DNA from: Acidobacteriota bacterium
GTDB taxonomy: Bacteria; Acidobacteriota; Terriglobia; Acidiferrales; UBA7541
DNA: 38,999 bases
NCBI GenBank assembly: GCA_003224055.1
Contig: QHYE01000054.1
Location: 1-38,999, forward strand
Direction: 5' to 3'
This document shows positions 7,568 to 16,635 of this stretch, in pieces. The stretch's first letter is position 1. Every line of letters starts with the position of its first letter. The notes under the pieces are model-generated. The model saw only the letters and a list, made by a program, of their open reading frames with translations. It was not told the origin of the DNA and did not search any database. The translations under genes were made by a program, and so were the position numbers.

Positions 7568-9625
7568 CTAGCGAAGGCGCGCCACGATGACGGTCATGTC
7601 ATCGGCTTGCTCGGGAGTGCCGGCCCACTCTTCGGCTGCGGCCATGAGCGATTCGGCGACCATGAGCGGCGCTGCGCCGTGCAGACGGACGGCGGATTCC
7701 TCCAAGCGGCGAATCCCAAATTCCTCGCCGTAGACATTTTCCGGTTCCACGAGCCCGTCACTGTAGCCGATGAGCAGCGCGTCCGGCCCCACAACGATGG
7801 AGCCCTCTTCGTAGCCGTAGTCCTCGAGCACGCCGAGGACCATGCCGCCTTTGTCCAGGCGCTCGGACTTTCCGTGACACACAAGGAATGAGGGCAGGTG
7901 GCCCGCATTCGTGTAACGGAGGGTCCGAGTGGCGCTGTCATAAACAGCGATGAAAAAGGTGGCGAAGCGATCGTCGCCCGTGTTGCGCACAAGATGCTTG
8001 TTCAAGCGGGCGACGAGTTCGGCGGTGCAGAGACGTTCCGTGCCGTCGGTGAGCATCTGGCTGCGGAGCGCGGCCTGAAGGCTGGCCATCAAAAGAGCGG
8101 CGGAGATCCCTTTACCGGAAATATCCGCGATGGCGATGGCAACATGTGTCGGGCTGAGCTGGATGAAATCGTAGTAGTCGCCGCTCACGGAACGAGCCGC
8201 TTTGCAGATGGCTTCGATTTCCACGCCGGGCACGGAGGGCAAGGTGCTGGGAAAGAGCTGATTCTGCACTTCGCGCGCGATGGAAATCTCATTCTCGAGG
8301 CGCTGGCGTTTGTTTTGTTCTTCGATGAGCCCGCTGATCGAGCCGGTCATTTCATTAAAGGACTGTCCTAATTCGCCCAGCTGGTCGTGATGCTCGATCG
8401 GCACGCGATGAGAGAAGTCGCCCGATTTGACGTATTGGGTGGCGCGATAGAGATCGGCGATGGCCCTAGTGATCCTGCGAGTAAGGACAAATCCAGTCAC
8501 GAATGCGGCGGCCTCGATCAGCAGGAAGACTACTGCCGCCAAGATAAAGCCGAAGAGGTAGAAGAGACGCAACTCACCGAAGGAAGCGAAAATCCTGCCG
8601 TTTAGTTTGGATGGCCGCGCATTGAAGACGGCCAGAACCGGCCGCAGCGGATCGACTTTGCCATCCTTGCCGACGAAGACGGAATCAAAGCTGGAGACGA
8701 CGTTTACGGGAGTATCCATCCAAAATGCGGCAGGCTGCAGGCCGCGATTGTGCGCCGGGATGGGCTTGGCCACCCTGTACTGCTCCACTCCGGAAGAATA
8801 GACGGGTTCCTTGCCACTCGTGTAGTGCTCCATGAGGTTTAGCTGGATGGCGCCGAGGTCCGGCGCAATGGTCGCCAGGAAAACCGGCGTGACGGGAACC
8901 CGCACAGTAACGACGCGTTCCCCCTTGCGATCCGGAATGACCTTGAGACTAGTCAGAGATAGCTCATCCGCTTGCTGCAAGAGCCCCGCAAACGACTTTT
9001 TGCCGGACTGGTCGAGCTTGCGAAGGAGAGAGGAATCGCTACTAAAAGTAATGGCGAGTCCAGGCAGATCGCGGTCATGAACTGCGCGGTATTGCGCGGC
9101 GAGGATGCGCTCGGACTCTTCTTGCGTGACTCCCGGAGGGAGCGCCTGGTGCGCGACAGCGATGTGCTCCGAGATATCCTCAATCATCTCGATGCGCTGC
9201 TGGATGTCCTCGTGCAGCAGGTAGGCGCCAAGCTGGGAATAGAGAATGCGCCCGGCAAGAAAAACGAGCGTCAGAATTAGAAGAATCGGGACAAAAGCGA
9301 TAAACAGATACGCGACAATCAGGCGGTTGCGCAGGCTCCAGAGCAGACGACTCCTCCACCAGCCGATGAAGCGCACGAGAAGGTAGAGGGCGGCGAGGAC
9401 GGCGAGATACTTCAGAAAATTGGAAGGACCGGCATTGAAGTTGAGGAGCTGGAGCGCAGATCCGGCGATGACCAAGAAAGCAGAAAGAAGATCGAGCCAG
9501 GAGAGGTGGTTCCAGACTTCTTTGAGTGTAGCGCGGATGGGTGTCATCTTGCCGTCGTGGAAAACACTACTGTACCTGAATCGGTGCACGGAAGGCAGCG
9601 GAAGCGTCGGCTTGGAAAGAACCAT
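7568..9625 (-). CDS. membrane-bound SpoIIE/RsbU-type PP2C serine phosphatase with HAMP domain
   Basis: 685 aa. Two or three hydrophobic segments in the first about 150 residues and one at about 355-385 flank an extracytoplasmic sensor region. A HAMP linker follows (about 380-432), then a coiled stretch (EEQNKRQRLENEISIAREVQNQL) and a PP2C-type SpoIIE domain with the metal motifs SGDYYDF, ISGKGISAALLMASLQ, TNAGHLPSFLV, GYSDGLVEPEN and the final ADDMTVIVARL. Such proteins dephosphorylate anti-sigma factor antagonists in partner-switching pathways. No such partner lies nearby, so target and signal are unknown. The first ATG (9625) has a poor ribosome site; Met27 (9547) is an equally possible start. 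Confidence 0.9.
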   Translation of the reverse strand: MVLSKPTLPLPSVHRFRYSSVFHDGKMTPIRATLKEVWNHLSWLDLLSAFLVIAGSALQLLNFNAGPSNFLKYLAVLAALYLLVRFIGWWRSRLLWSLRNRLIVAYLFIAFVPILLILTLVFLAGRILYSQLGAYLLHEDIQQRIEMIEDISEHIAVAHQALPPGVTQEESERILAAQYRAVHDRDLPGLAITFSSDSSLLRKLDQSGKKSFAGLLQQADELSLTSLKVIPDRKGERVVTVRVPVTPVFLATIAPDLGAIQLNLMEHYTSGKEPVYSSGVEQYRVAKPIPAHNRGLQPAAFWMDTPVNVVSSFDSVFVGKDGKVDPLRPVLAVFNARPSKLNGRIFASFGELRLFYLFGFILAAVVFLLIEAAAFVTGFVLTRRITRAIADLYRATQYVKSGDFSHRVPIEHHDQLGELGQSFNEMTGSISGLIEEQNKRQRLENEISIAREVQNQLFPSTLPSVPGVEIEAICKAARSVSGDYYDFIQLSPTHVAIAIADISGKGISAALLMASLQAALRSQMLTDGTERLCTAELVARLNKHLVRNTGDDRFATFFIAVYDSATRTLRYTNAGHLPSFLVCHGKSERLDKGGMVLGVLEDYGYEEGSIVVGPDALLIGYSDGLVEPENVYGEEFGIRRLEESAVRLHGAAPLMVAESLMAAAEEWAGTPEQADDMTVIVARLR

Positions 9626-9668
9626 GCCAGGCAGCGGGGCGGCCCGGCCTGCTGTGGAGTAGCCCCTT

Positions 9669-11258
9669 CTACTGTTGCGCGTTGCTGATGCGGCTGTGGT
9701 AGCGACTGTAGGTGAAATAGATCACTAAGCCGATGCCCAGCCAGATAATTAGGCGAGCCCAATTGACCCAGCCGAGCTTGTACATCATATAGCCGTTGAA
9801 AAGTATGCCCAGAATCGGAACGACCGGCACCCACGGGGTCCGAAAGGGGCGCGCTTGATCGGGGTTCGTGTTGCGCAGAATCATTACCGCAATGCAGACA
9901 ATGACGAAGGCCAGCAGCGTGCCGATGTTCACCATCTTTCCGATGTCGTCGATCGGCGTGATGCTGCCCACGATCGCGGCGAGCAAGCCGACGAGCATAG
10001 TGTTCTTGTAGGGAGTGCGAAACTTGGGGTGTACCGCGGCGAAGAACTTCTTCGGCAGCAAGCCGTCGTTGGCCATCGAGTACAGTACGCGGGTCTGGCC
10101 AAGGAGCATGACCAGCATGACGCTCGTGAGGCCAGCAAGCGCCCCCAGGGTGATGACGTGCGACGCCGTGGTAAGGCCGCGATCCAGAAAAGCGCGTGCG
10201 ATGGGCGCTTCGATGTTAACGTCCTGCCAATGAACCATGCCCGTCAGCACACCGGCCACGGCAATGTAAAGAATCGTGCAGATGAGCAAGGAAACGATGA
10301 TGCCGATGGGAAGATCGCGCTGGGGATTCTTGGCTTCCTGAGCGGTTGTGGAGACGGCGTCAAATCCGATATATGCGAAAAAGATGTACGCGGCGCCAGC
10401 CCCGATGCCGGAAAAACCCATCGGCGCGAACGAATGCCAGTCGTGGCCCCAGTTGGAAAAGTCGACGTAGTGGATTCCCAGACCGATGACGAAGAGCACG
10501 ACCGCCACTTTGATGGTCACGATGGTGGCATTGAAGCGAGCGCTCTCTTTGATGCCGATGATCAGGATCGCCGTGATGACCAGGGCGATTACGAACGCGG
10601 GCAGATTAAACCCGATCTCCACTCCAAACATTGTCGGAGCGTTTAGCAGCGTGTGCGCGCTTTGGACCAATTCCGGTGACTGCGCCTTTATGATGGCATC
10701 GACCTTGTCGAGAAAGGCTTGCGTGCCCGGTTGCAGTGCGGCGTCCGATGCTTGCGCCATCTGGCGCGCGACGATTTTCGTGGCAGTGTGCAGCCCGGTC
10801 CAGTGATCATAGGCCAGCCACAATGGCATTTTGATATGGAAAATATTGAGCAGCTCGATGAAGTGGTTCGACCAGCCGGAGGAAACCGTGCTGGCGCCCA
10901 TGGCGTATTCCAGGGTGAGATCCCAGCCAATGATCCAGGCGAAGAGTTCGCCGAGGGTGGCGTAGGCGTACGTGTAAGCGCTGCCCGCCAGCGGAATCAT
11001 GGCCGCAAACTCGGCGTAGCAGAGGCCGGCGAAAGCGCATCCCAGCCCAGAAAGCACGAAGGAGAGCATCAGGCCGGGACCCGCGTAGTGCGCGCCCAGT
11101 CCTGAGAGCACGAAGATGCCGGCGCCGATGATGGCTCCGACGCCGAGCGCCGTGAGCTGGAAAGGGCCGAGCGTGCGCTTCAGACTGTGCCCGCCTACTT
11201 CCTTAGCCTCCTCGAGCAACATGCTCATCGGTTTTCTTGCGAACAAGGGGTTGCCCAT
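9669..11258 (-). CDS. APC-superfamily amino acid permease (cationic amino acid transporter type)
   Basis: 529 aa with about 12 transmembrane segments. The first carries the LeuT-fold signature GVGAIIGAGIFVLSG, and CYAEFAAMIPLAGSAYTYAYATLGELFAW in the following helices is typical of the CAT (2.A.3.3) branch. A hydrophilic insertion of about 70 residues follows the third or fourth helix (from DHWTGLHTATK to LNAPTMFGVEIGF). The substrate is probably an amino acid, without further resolution. The start at 11258 has an excellent ribosome site (AAGGAGGAG). It lies 43 nt upstream of the phosphatase gene and 108 nt downstream of another permease gene, from which it is separated by a strong palindrome. 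Confidence 0.9.
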   Translation of the reverse strand: MGNPLFARKPMSMLLEEAKEVGGHSLKRTLGPFQLTALGVGAIIGAGIFVLSGLGAHYAGPGLMLSFVLSGLGCAFAGLCYAEFAAMIPLAGSAYTYAYATLGELFAWIIGWDLTLEYAMGASTVSSGWSNHFIELLNIFHIKMPLWLAYDHWTGLHTATKIVARQMAQASDAALQPGTQAFLDKVDAIIKAQSPELVQSAHTLLNAPTMFGVEIGFNLPAFVIALVITAILIIGIKESARFNATIVTIKVAVVLFVIGLGIHYVDFSNWGHDWHSFAPMGFSGIGAGAAYIFFAYIGFDAVSTTAQEAKNPQRDLPIGIIVSLLICTILYIAVAGVLTGMVHWQDVNIEAPIARAFLDRGLTTASHVITLGALAGLTSVMLVMLLGQTRVLYSMANDGLLPKKFFAAVHPKFRTPYKNTMLVGLLAAIVGSITPIDDIGKMVNIGTLLAFVIVCIAVMILRNTNPDQARPFRTPWVPVVPILGILFNGYMMYKLGWVNWARLIIWLGIGLVIYFTYSRYHSRISNAQQ

Positions 11259-11325
11259 GCAACTCCTCCTTCTGGGAGATGTTCCCTGTTTCCGGGTATG
11301 CCTGCCAATTTGGCTTTATAAATAT

Positions 11326-11355
11326 TGTAGGGGCGCAGGATGCCGCGCCCCTACA
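11326..11355. repeat. perfect 11-bp-stem palindrome between permease genes
   Basis: TGTAGGGGCGC at 11326-11336 is the exact reverse complement of GCGCCCCTACA at 11345-11355, with an 8-nt loop. It lies 11 nt beyond the stop of the upstream permease gene. Neither side has a clean T-tract, so it is not a textbook terminator. It has the form of a REP-like intergenic palindrome and may still stabilise the upstream mRNA 3' end. Confidence 0.8.
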
Positions 11356-11366
11356 AGAAAATTCAC

Positions 11367-12929
11367 TTATTCCGTGTTGCGCACGGGGGCGACCCGCTTC
11401 GACCACCACGACCATAGAAAATAAACCGGCAACCCGATAAGAACAATCACCAGCCCCGCGCCGGAGGTCTGCGTCTGGTAAAGCAGCAGGACCAACATGA
11501 TGGCCGCGGCCGCCAAAATATAGAGTGCGGGAACAAAGGGGTAGCCGAAGGCACGATAGGGGCGCTCGGCATCAGGCCTCTTAACGCGCAGCAGAAAAAT
11601 CCCGATTGTCGTCATAACGTAGAAAAGCAACGCGGCAAATACGACATAGTCAAGGAGGTTGCTGTAGAGATTGCCGTACGTCACTGTTCCCAAGGCATCC
11701 ACGCGGCGGGTGCGCAGCAGGATCAGGACGGTAATCCAGATCCCTTGAAAGACAAGCGCCGAGCCGGGCACGCCGTTGCGATTGAGCTTGCCCGCGGATT
11801 TGAAAAACAGTCCATCCCTGGCCATGGCATAAGAAACGCGGGCGCCGGCCAGGATTAAGCCGTTGTTGCAGCCAAACGTGGAAATGATGATGGCCACGGC
11901 CATCATCATGGCGCCGATGGGACCGAAGATGGCGTTCAGTGCCGCGCTTGCCACGCGATCATCCGGAGCGGTTTGAATTTGCACGAGGGGCAGAGTGAAA
12001 AGGTAGGCGAGATTCGCAAGGCAATAGAGGGTGATGACGATCATGGTGCCAAACGCCATCGAGAGCGCGACATCGCGTTTGGGGTTTTTCACTTCCGCGG
12101 CGGTGAAGCCAATGTTGTTCCAGGCGTCGGCGGAAAAGAGCGAGCCGACCTGCGCGACGCCTAAGGCAACGAACAAGCCGAACGCGCCGCTTGCGGCAGT
12201 GACGGCGGGTACAAAGCTGCGAAGGAAATCCGCGCCGGGCTCAAGGGTCTTGGCGTTTCGGATTTCCCAGAAATGGCTGAAATTCTCGGTCATGGCGCCG
12301 GCATTCTTCCCGACAAAAATGCCCAGGATAATCAGGCCCAGTAAAGCGAGGGTCTTGGCGCTGGTGAAAACGTTTTGGATGAGCTTTCCGAGTTGAACGC
12401 CCAGCGTGTTGATAAAGGTCAGAAAGAGGATCATCAACACGCCCACTAACTGCTGAACCGAAAGGCTAATGGCGTACTTCGAGCCCAGCGCGATGGGGTG
12501 GACAATCCACGTGTTGGGGGAGATGGACGGCAGCAAGACGCCGAGATAGCGCGCGAAGCCTACGGCGACGGCGGCGATCGTACCGGTCTGGATTACGAGG
12601 AAGAGTGTCCAACCGTAGAGAAAACCCCAGAGTGGTGAGTACGCTTCGCGCAGATAAACATATTGGCCACCCGCATGCGGAAACAACGCAGCCAACTCGC
12701 CATAGGAAAGTGCGGCGGAGATCGTCAATAGTCCGGTGAGAATCCAAGTGAGAATCAGGCCGCCGGGGGATCCCGTCTGCCGCGAAATATCTGCAGCCAC
12801 GATGAAGATACCGGAGCCGATCATCGAGCCGACAACGATCATGGTGCCATCGAATAATCCGAGGGCGCGCACAAAACCGGGTTCGTTCTTCGTGCTGGTC
12901 GTTGAGAGCGGGCGAGTAGTGTCAGACAT
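11367..12929 (-). CDS. APC-superfamily amino acid permease (SteT/LAT-like)
   Basis: 520 aa with about 12 hydrophobic segments. TM1 has GTMIVVGSMIGSGIFIVAADI, TM2 ends in SYGELAALFPHAGGQYVYLREAYSPLWGFLYGW, the signature of L-type and Ser/Thr exchanger permeases, and WNNIGFTAAEVKNPKRDVALSMAFGT marks the central loop. It differs clearly from the next permease gene, so the two are not a recent tandem duplication. The N-terminus is a cytoplasmic Ser/Thr-rich tail. It follows thiE by 12 nt and is probably read on the same transcript. The transported amino acid is not predictable. Confidence 0.9.
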   Translation of the reverse strand: MSDTTRPLSTTSTKNEPGFVRALGLFDGTMIVVGSMIGSGIFIVAADISRQTGSPGGLILTWILTGLLTISAALSYGELAALFPHAGGQYVYLREAYSPLWGFLYGWTLFLVIQTGTIAAVAVGFARYLGVLLPSISPNTWIVHPIALGSKYAISLSVQQLVGVLMILFLTFINTLGVQLGKLIQNVFTSAKTLALLGLIILGIFVGKNAGAMTENFSHFWEIRNAKTLEPGADFLRSFVPAVTAASGAFGLFVALGVAQVGSLFSADAWNNIGFTAAEVKNPKRDVALSMAFGTMIVITLYCLANLAYLFTLPLVQIQTAPDDRVASAALNAIFGPIGAMMMAVAIIISTFGCNNGLILAGARVSYAMARDGLFFKSAGKLNRNGVPGSALVFQGIWITVLILLRTRRVDALGTVTYGNLYSNLLDYVVFAALLFYVMTTIGIFLLRVKRPDAERPYRAFGYPFVPALYILAAAAIMLVLLLYQTQTSGAGLVIVLIGLPVYFLWSWWSKRVAPVRNTE

Positions 12930-12941
12930 TCGCTGGGCGCC

Positions 12942-13586
12942 TCATACAGCGGCCGCATGATTCGCGGCTTCAAGTAGTTCGATGTACTGGCGCGCGCGCC
13001 GGCCGGGGTCTGGCGCGCGCAGTATGTCGCTGGCTACAGCAACCGAATCCGCTCCGGCTCGGATTACTTCGGCCGCCCGGTCCACGGTAATGCCTCCAAT
13101 GGCCACGACCGGCTTGTTTGTGAGCGTGCGAACGCGCCGAATGAAATCGATGCCCACAACTGGATCGGGGCTGGTTTTAGTCGAAGTGCAAAACACGGGG
13201 CCGACCGCAATATAGTCCGCGGAAGTAGCGGCCGCGCGTTCGAATTGCTCCAGATTGTGCGTGGAGACGCCGACCCATTTGCCTGTTCCCATCACCTGCC
13301 GGGCGGCGGTGGCGGACAAATCCTCCTGGCCTACATGAACGCCAGTGGCCTCCACCACGGAGGCGACATCGGCGCGGTCATTTACCAGAAACGAGACGCC
13401 CTGGGGAACCAATAGAGAGGAGAGCCGGCGGGAGGATTCGAAGAGTTCGCGCGAAGACGCGGCCTTGTTCCGGCACTGGAGCAAGCGGACTCCGGCATCG
13501 GCGAGCTTCTGGGCGCAATCCGCTTCAGGAACGGTAAGCAATGCTGCGTCTAATATCACATACAGCCGCGGGAGAACAAGGCGCAT
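12942..13586 (-). CDS. thiE: thiamine-phosphate synthase
   Basis: A 214-aa TIM barrel. It shows LYVILD at the start, LLQCRNKAASS in the place of the QxRxK pyrophosphate-binding segment, FLVNDRADVA, GVHVGQEDL, YIAVGPVFCTSTKTSPDPVVG (canonical GPxxxTxTK) and VVAIGGITVDRAAEVIRAGADSVAVASDI. ThiE joins HMP pyrophosphate and thiazole phosphate to make thiamine phosphate. It starts 6 nt after accC, so it sits at the distal end of the acc operon rather than in a thiamine cluster. No TPP riboswitch-like element precedes it. Confidence 0.95.
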   Translation of the reverse strand: MRLVLPRLYVILDAALLTVPEADCAQKLADAGVRLLQCRNKAASSRELFESSRRLSSLLVPQGVSFLVNDRADVASVVEATGVHVGQEDLSATAARQVMGTGKWVGVSTHNLEQFERAAATSADYIAVGPVFCTSTKTSPDPVVGIDFIRRVRTLTNKPVVAIGGITVDRAAEVIRAGADSVAVASDILRAPDPGRRARQYIELLEAANHAAAV

Positions 13587-13592
13587 GGAGGA

Positions 13593-14942
13593 TTATTTTC
13601 CGTTCGTGCCGAGTAGTCTTTCAATAAAATGCGTGTCGAACCGGCCGCTGGCGAATTCGGGGTCGGCGAAAATCTTGCGGTGCAGCGGAATGGAGGTCTT
13701 GATGCCCTCGATGACGAACATCTCCAGCGCGCGCTTCATGCGGCCGACGGCCTCGGTGCGATCGCGGCCTTTGACGATGAGCTTGGCGATCAGCGAATCG
13801 TAGTATGGCGAAATGACCGCGTCGGCGTGGGCGGCGGAATCCACGCGGACGCCCGTGCCACCCGGCGCTTGAAACGTGGTGATGCGCCCCGCCGAGGGGA
13901 CAAACGTGCTGGGATCCTCGGCATTGATGCGGCATTCGATGGCGTGGCCGGAGGGAATAATCGCGCCGGTGGCACTTTCCATCTTTTCCCCGGCGGCAAT
14001 GCGGATTTGGGCCTTGATCAAGTCCACGCCGGTGACCAGCTCGGTCACGGGATGCTCGACCTGAATGCGCGTGTTCATCTCGATGAAATAGAGCGCGCCG
14101 TCCTGATCCATCAGAAATTCGACAGTTCCGGCATTGGTATAGCCGATGTCCTCCAGCGCCTTTACAACCTTAGTGCCAAGTTCCTTTCGTTGCGCCGCTT
14201 CCACCACCGGCGAAGGCGATTCCTCCACGAGTTTCTGGTGCCTCCGCTGGATGCTGCACTCGCGTTCGCCAAGATGGATTACTTTGCCATGCTGGTCGCC
14301 CAGGACCTGAAACTCGATGTGGCGGGGATGCTCGAGGAATTTCTCTGCGTACACGTCCGGCGTGCCGAAGGCCTGCTGCGCTTCACTCCGCGCCGTCTGG
14401 TACGCTGCCAGCAGCTCCTCCTGGCGGCGAACCACGCGCATGCCGCGGCCGCCGCCACCCGCGGAAGCCTTCAAGATCAGGGGATACCCGATGCGCGCTG
14501 CTTCCTTCGCAAGCTGCTCTTCGCCTTCGACGATGCCGTCGCTCCCCGGAATGGTAGGCAACCCGGCCGCCTTCACTTCGCGGCGCGCGCGGTCCTTTTC
14601 ACCCATCATTTCGATAATTTCCGGCCTCGGACCGATGAAGGTGATTTCGGAAGCTTCACAAACCTTGGCGAAATTGGCGTTTTCGCTGAGGAAGCCATAG
14701 CCAGGATGGATGGCGTCGACGTTGGTAATTTCCGCGGCGCTGATCACCTGCGGGATATTTAGATAGCTCTCACTGCTGCGGGGCGGGCCGATGCACACCG
14801 CTTCATCGGCAAAACGAACATGGAGCGCGTTGCGGTCCGCCTCGGAATAAACCGCGACAGTGGAGATGCCGAGCTCCTTGCAGGCACAAATAACCCGCAA
14901 GGCGATTTCCCCGCGATTGGCGACTAGGATTTTTTGGAACAT
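13593..14942 (-). CDS. accC: biotin carboxylase subunit of acetyl-CoA carboxylase
   Basis: 449 aa, the expected length. The pre-ATP-grasp domain opens with [25 protein letters not shown]. The ATP-grasp domain holds [16 protein letters not shown], the [12 protein letters not shown] and [23 protein letters not shown] segments, and [23 protein letters not shown] with the catalytic Glu/Asn/Arg set. It carboxylates biotin on AccB using ATP and bicarbonate, the first half of malonyl-CoA formation. It follows accB by 15 nt in the usual accB-accC order. Confidence 0.97.
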   Translation of the reverse strand: MFQKILVANRGEIALRVICACKELGISTVAVYSEADRNALHVRFADEAVCIGPPRSSESYLNIPQVISAAEITNVDAIHPGYGFLSENANFAKVCEASEITFIGPRPEIIEMMGEKDRARREVKAAGLPTIPGSDGIVEGEEQLAKEAARIGYPLILKASAGGGGRGMRVVRRQEELLAAYQTARSEAQQAFGTPDVYAEKFLEHPRHIEFQVLGDQHGKVIHLGERECSIQRRHQKLVEESPSPVVEAAQRKELGTKVVKALEDIGYTNAGTVEFLMDQDGALYFIEMNTRIQVEHPVTELVTGVDLIKAQIRIAAGEKMESATGAIIPSGHAIECRINAEDPSTFVPSAGRITTFQAPGGTGVRVDSAAHADAVISPYYDSLIAKLIVKGRDRTEAVGRMKRALEMFVIEGIKTSIPLHRKIFADPEFASGRFDTHFIERLLGTNGK

Positions 14943-14957
14943 GTCCCGAGGCGCCGG

Positions 14958-15479
14958 CTACTTTTTCCGGCTCGGACGAATGCCGAAGAGGGGTTGTCCG
15001 TACTCTACGGGCTGTCCATTTTCGGCGAAAATGCGGACCACTTCGCCGGCGGCATCCGCTTCAATCTCGTTCATGAGCTTCATGGCTTCCACGATGCAGA
15101 GCACTTGCCCGGCTTCCACGTGAGAGCCAACCTTCACGAAGGCATCCGAGCCTGGGCTGGGGGATCCGTAGAAGGTTCCTACGATGGGCGACTTGACCAT
15201 ATGCAGATCCTCACTCGCTCGCGCTTCGGTATGGGGCGTGGCGGCGGCGTGAGGAGCGTCTCCTGGGTTGTGTGCAGCGAACTCTGAGGAGGTGGAGCCC
15301 CGTGCGGCTGGCATGACGACTCCAGCAGACGGCTTGCGCAAGCGAATCCGAAGATCACCCCGGGAGTATTCAAACTCCTCGAGATTGTGCTCCGTCATGA
15401 ATTGCAGGAGCTCCTCGATCTGCTGAATTTCCGGGCTGGCGAACGCCCCAGTCGACTTCGAAGGCTTTTTCCGTTTCAT
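14958..15479 (-). CDS. accB: biotin carboxyl carrier protein of acetyl-CoA carboxylase
   Basis: 173 aa. The N-terminal part (about 17-50) is the conserved IQQIEELLQFMTEHNLEEFEY helix pair. A flexible Ala/Pro/Thr linker (about 55-90) leads to the biotinyl domain with SPIVGTFYGSPSPGSDAFVKVG and VEAMKLMNEIEAD, where Lys134 is the biotinylated residue. It shuttles carboxybiotin between AccC and the carboxyltransferase (accAD not in the window). The gene starts 7 nt after the upstream peptidase gene, the pepP-accB-accC order known from other bacteria but without efp. Confidence 0.97.
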   Translation of the reverse strand: MKRKKPSKSTGAFASPEIQQIEELLQFMTEHNLEEFEYSRGDLRIRLRKPSAGVVMPAARGSTSSEFAAHNPGDAPHAAATPHTEARASEDLHMVKSPIVGTFYGSPSPGSDAFVKVGSHVEAGQVLCIVEAMKLMNEIEADAAGEVVRIFAENGQPVEYGQPLFGIRPSRKK

Positions 15480-15486
15480 GCCTGTT

Positions 15487-16569
15487 CTAAATCTCGATGA
15501 GATCCCGCGGAACGCGGGTCAGTATTTCGGTACGGTCAGCGTGCACGGCCACATCGTCCTCGATGCGAATGCCCCCGATGCCTTCCGCGTACACGCCGGG
15601 TTCAATGGTAATGACGTTTCCCGGTTCCAGGCGCTTCTTCTGCCCCCGCGTCACCCTGGGGTCCTCATGGACTTCCAACCCCAGCCCATGGCCGGTGCTA
15701 TGCAAAAACAAATGGTCAAGATGGTAACCCGTCAGGACCCGCCTTGCAGCAGCATCCACGTCGCCGCAGCGCGCGCCATTCGTTGCCGCGGCAATGGCTG
15801 CCGACTGCGCTTCCAGAACCCCTCTGTACCACGTCCGGATGCGCCTGGAGGCCCGCCCCACAAAGACCGTACGGGTGATGTCGCTGCAATAATGGCCGAG
15901 TATAACACCCAGGTCCAGGACCACCAACTCATTTTTCCTCAGTCGTTTGGCGGTCGGACGCGCATGCGGCAGGGCAGCGTGAGCACCGAAGGCCACGATG
16001 GTCTCGAAGGCTGGTCCCGAGGCGCCCTTCTTTCTCATTCGGTATTCGATTTCGGCACCCACTTCAAATTCCCGGATTCCAGGCTTCAGAAGCCCGATCA
16101 CTTCTTCTACCACCTCACCTGCCAGAACGGCCGCCTTTCGCATCTGCGCGAGTTCCGCTGCATCTTTTCGCATGCGGAGGGCTTCCACCATGGCTGGGGC
16201 AGGAATCCATCTCAGGCGGGGCCCGGCTGCTTTTCTAGTGCTCCCCAGCTGGGCGACAGTAAGCAATACGGGATCGAATCCCACCCGTCTTGCCGAAATT
16301 CCCTTCAAGAACAGTCCTGCCGATTCGAAAAGAGAGCCTTTTTGCATCACGATCCGGACTCCGGAGGTTTCCTTCCGGGCTTGGACTGTGAACCGGCCGT
16401 CGGTAACCAGAGTAGCTCCACGCGGCGAGACAATCAGTGCCCCAGACTCCCCCGTAAAACCCGTCAAGTAATACCAACTGGCCGGGCCGGTGACGAGCAG
16501 GCAGTCCAGTTTCGATTCCTTGAGCTTCGAAACCAACGCACTGCGGCGACCTTGGAATGGCGTCTTCAT
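15487..16569 (-). CDS. M24-family Xaa-Pro aminopeptidase/dipeptidase
   Basis: 360 aa. The N-terminal creatinase-like domain (about 1-125) is followed by a pita-bread metallopeptidase domain. Its five dimetal ligands are visible: Asp in ELVVLDLG, Asp in HYCSDITRTVFVG, His in FLHSTGHGLGLEVHEDP, Glu in VITIEPGVY and Glu in GIRIEDDVAV. It should remove N-terminal residues preceding proline, or act on Xaa-Pro dipeptides; sequence alone does not separate PepP from PepQ. It is the first gene after pilQ and heads the accB-accC-thiE run. A 12-bp palindrome lies immediately upstream of its ATG. Confidence 0.92.
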   Translation of the reverse strand: MKTPFQGRRSALVSKLKESKLDCLLVTGPASWYYLTGFTGESGALIVSPRGATLVTDGRFTVQARKETSGVRIVMQKGSLFESAGLFLKGISARRVGFDPVLLTVAQLGSTRKAAGPRLRWIPAPAMVEALRMRKDAAELAQMRKAAVLAGEVVEEVIGLLKPGIREFEVGAEIEYRMRKKGASGPAFETIVAFGAHAALPHARPTAKRLRKNELVVLDLGVILGHYCSDITRTVFVGRASRRIRTWYRGVLEAQSAAIAAATNGARCGDVDAAARRVLTGYHLDHLFLHSTGHGLGLEVHEDPRVTRGQKKRLEPGNVITIEPGVYAEGIGGIRIEDDVAVHADRTEILTRVPRDLIEI

Positions 16570-16575
16570 AAATGA

Positions 16576-16601
16576 AACGAGGAGACCAGGGTCTCCTCGT
16601 T
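16576..16601. terminator. 12-bp inverted repeat between pilQ and the peptidase gene (possible terminator)
   Basis: AACGAGGAGACC (16576-16587) and GGTCTCCTCGTT (16590-16601) are perfect complements with only 2 nt between, so the effective loop is 6 nt. On the minus strand it is followed by TTTCATTT and then the peptidase ATG. It could end the pil transcript weakly or cover the peptidase ribosome site: GAGGAG, the only Shine-Dalgarno-like run, lies inside the stem. Confidence 0.55.
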
Positions 16602-16635
16602 TTGAACCTCGATGAAAGTGCGCTACGCGGAATTC

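Noticed and set aside
9669-12929. Tandem duplication of permease genes
   Set aside because: The two proteins belong to different APC branches and differ in loops and signatures, so a recent duplication is not supported.
13587-13592. TPP riboswitch expected for thiE
   Set aside because: Only 6 nt separate thiE from accC, so no aptamer can fit there and none is seen in the leader of the run.
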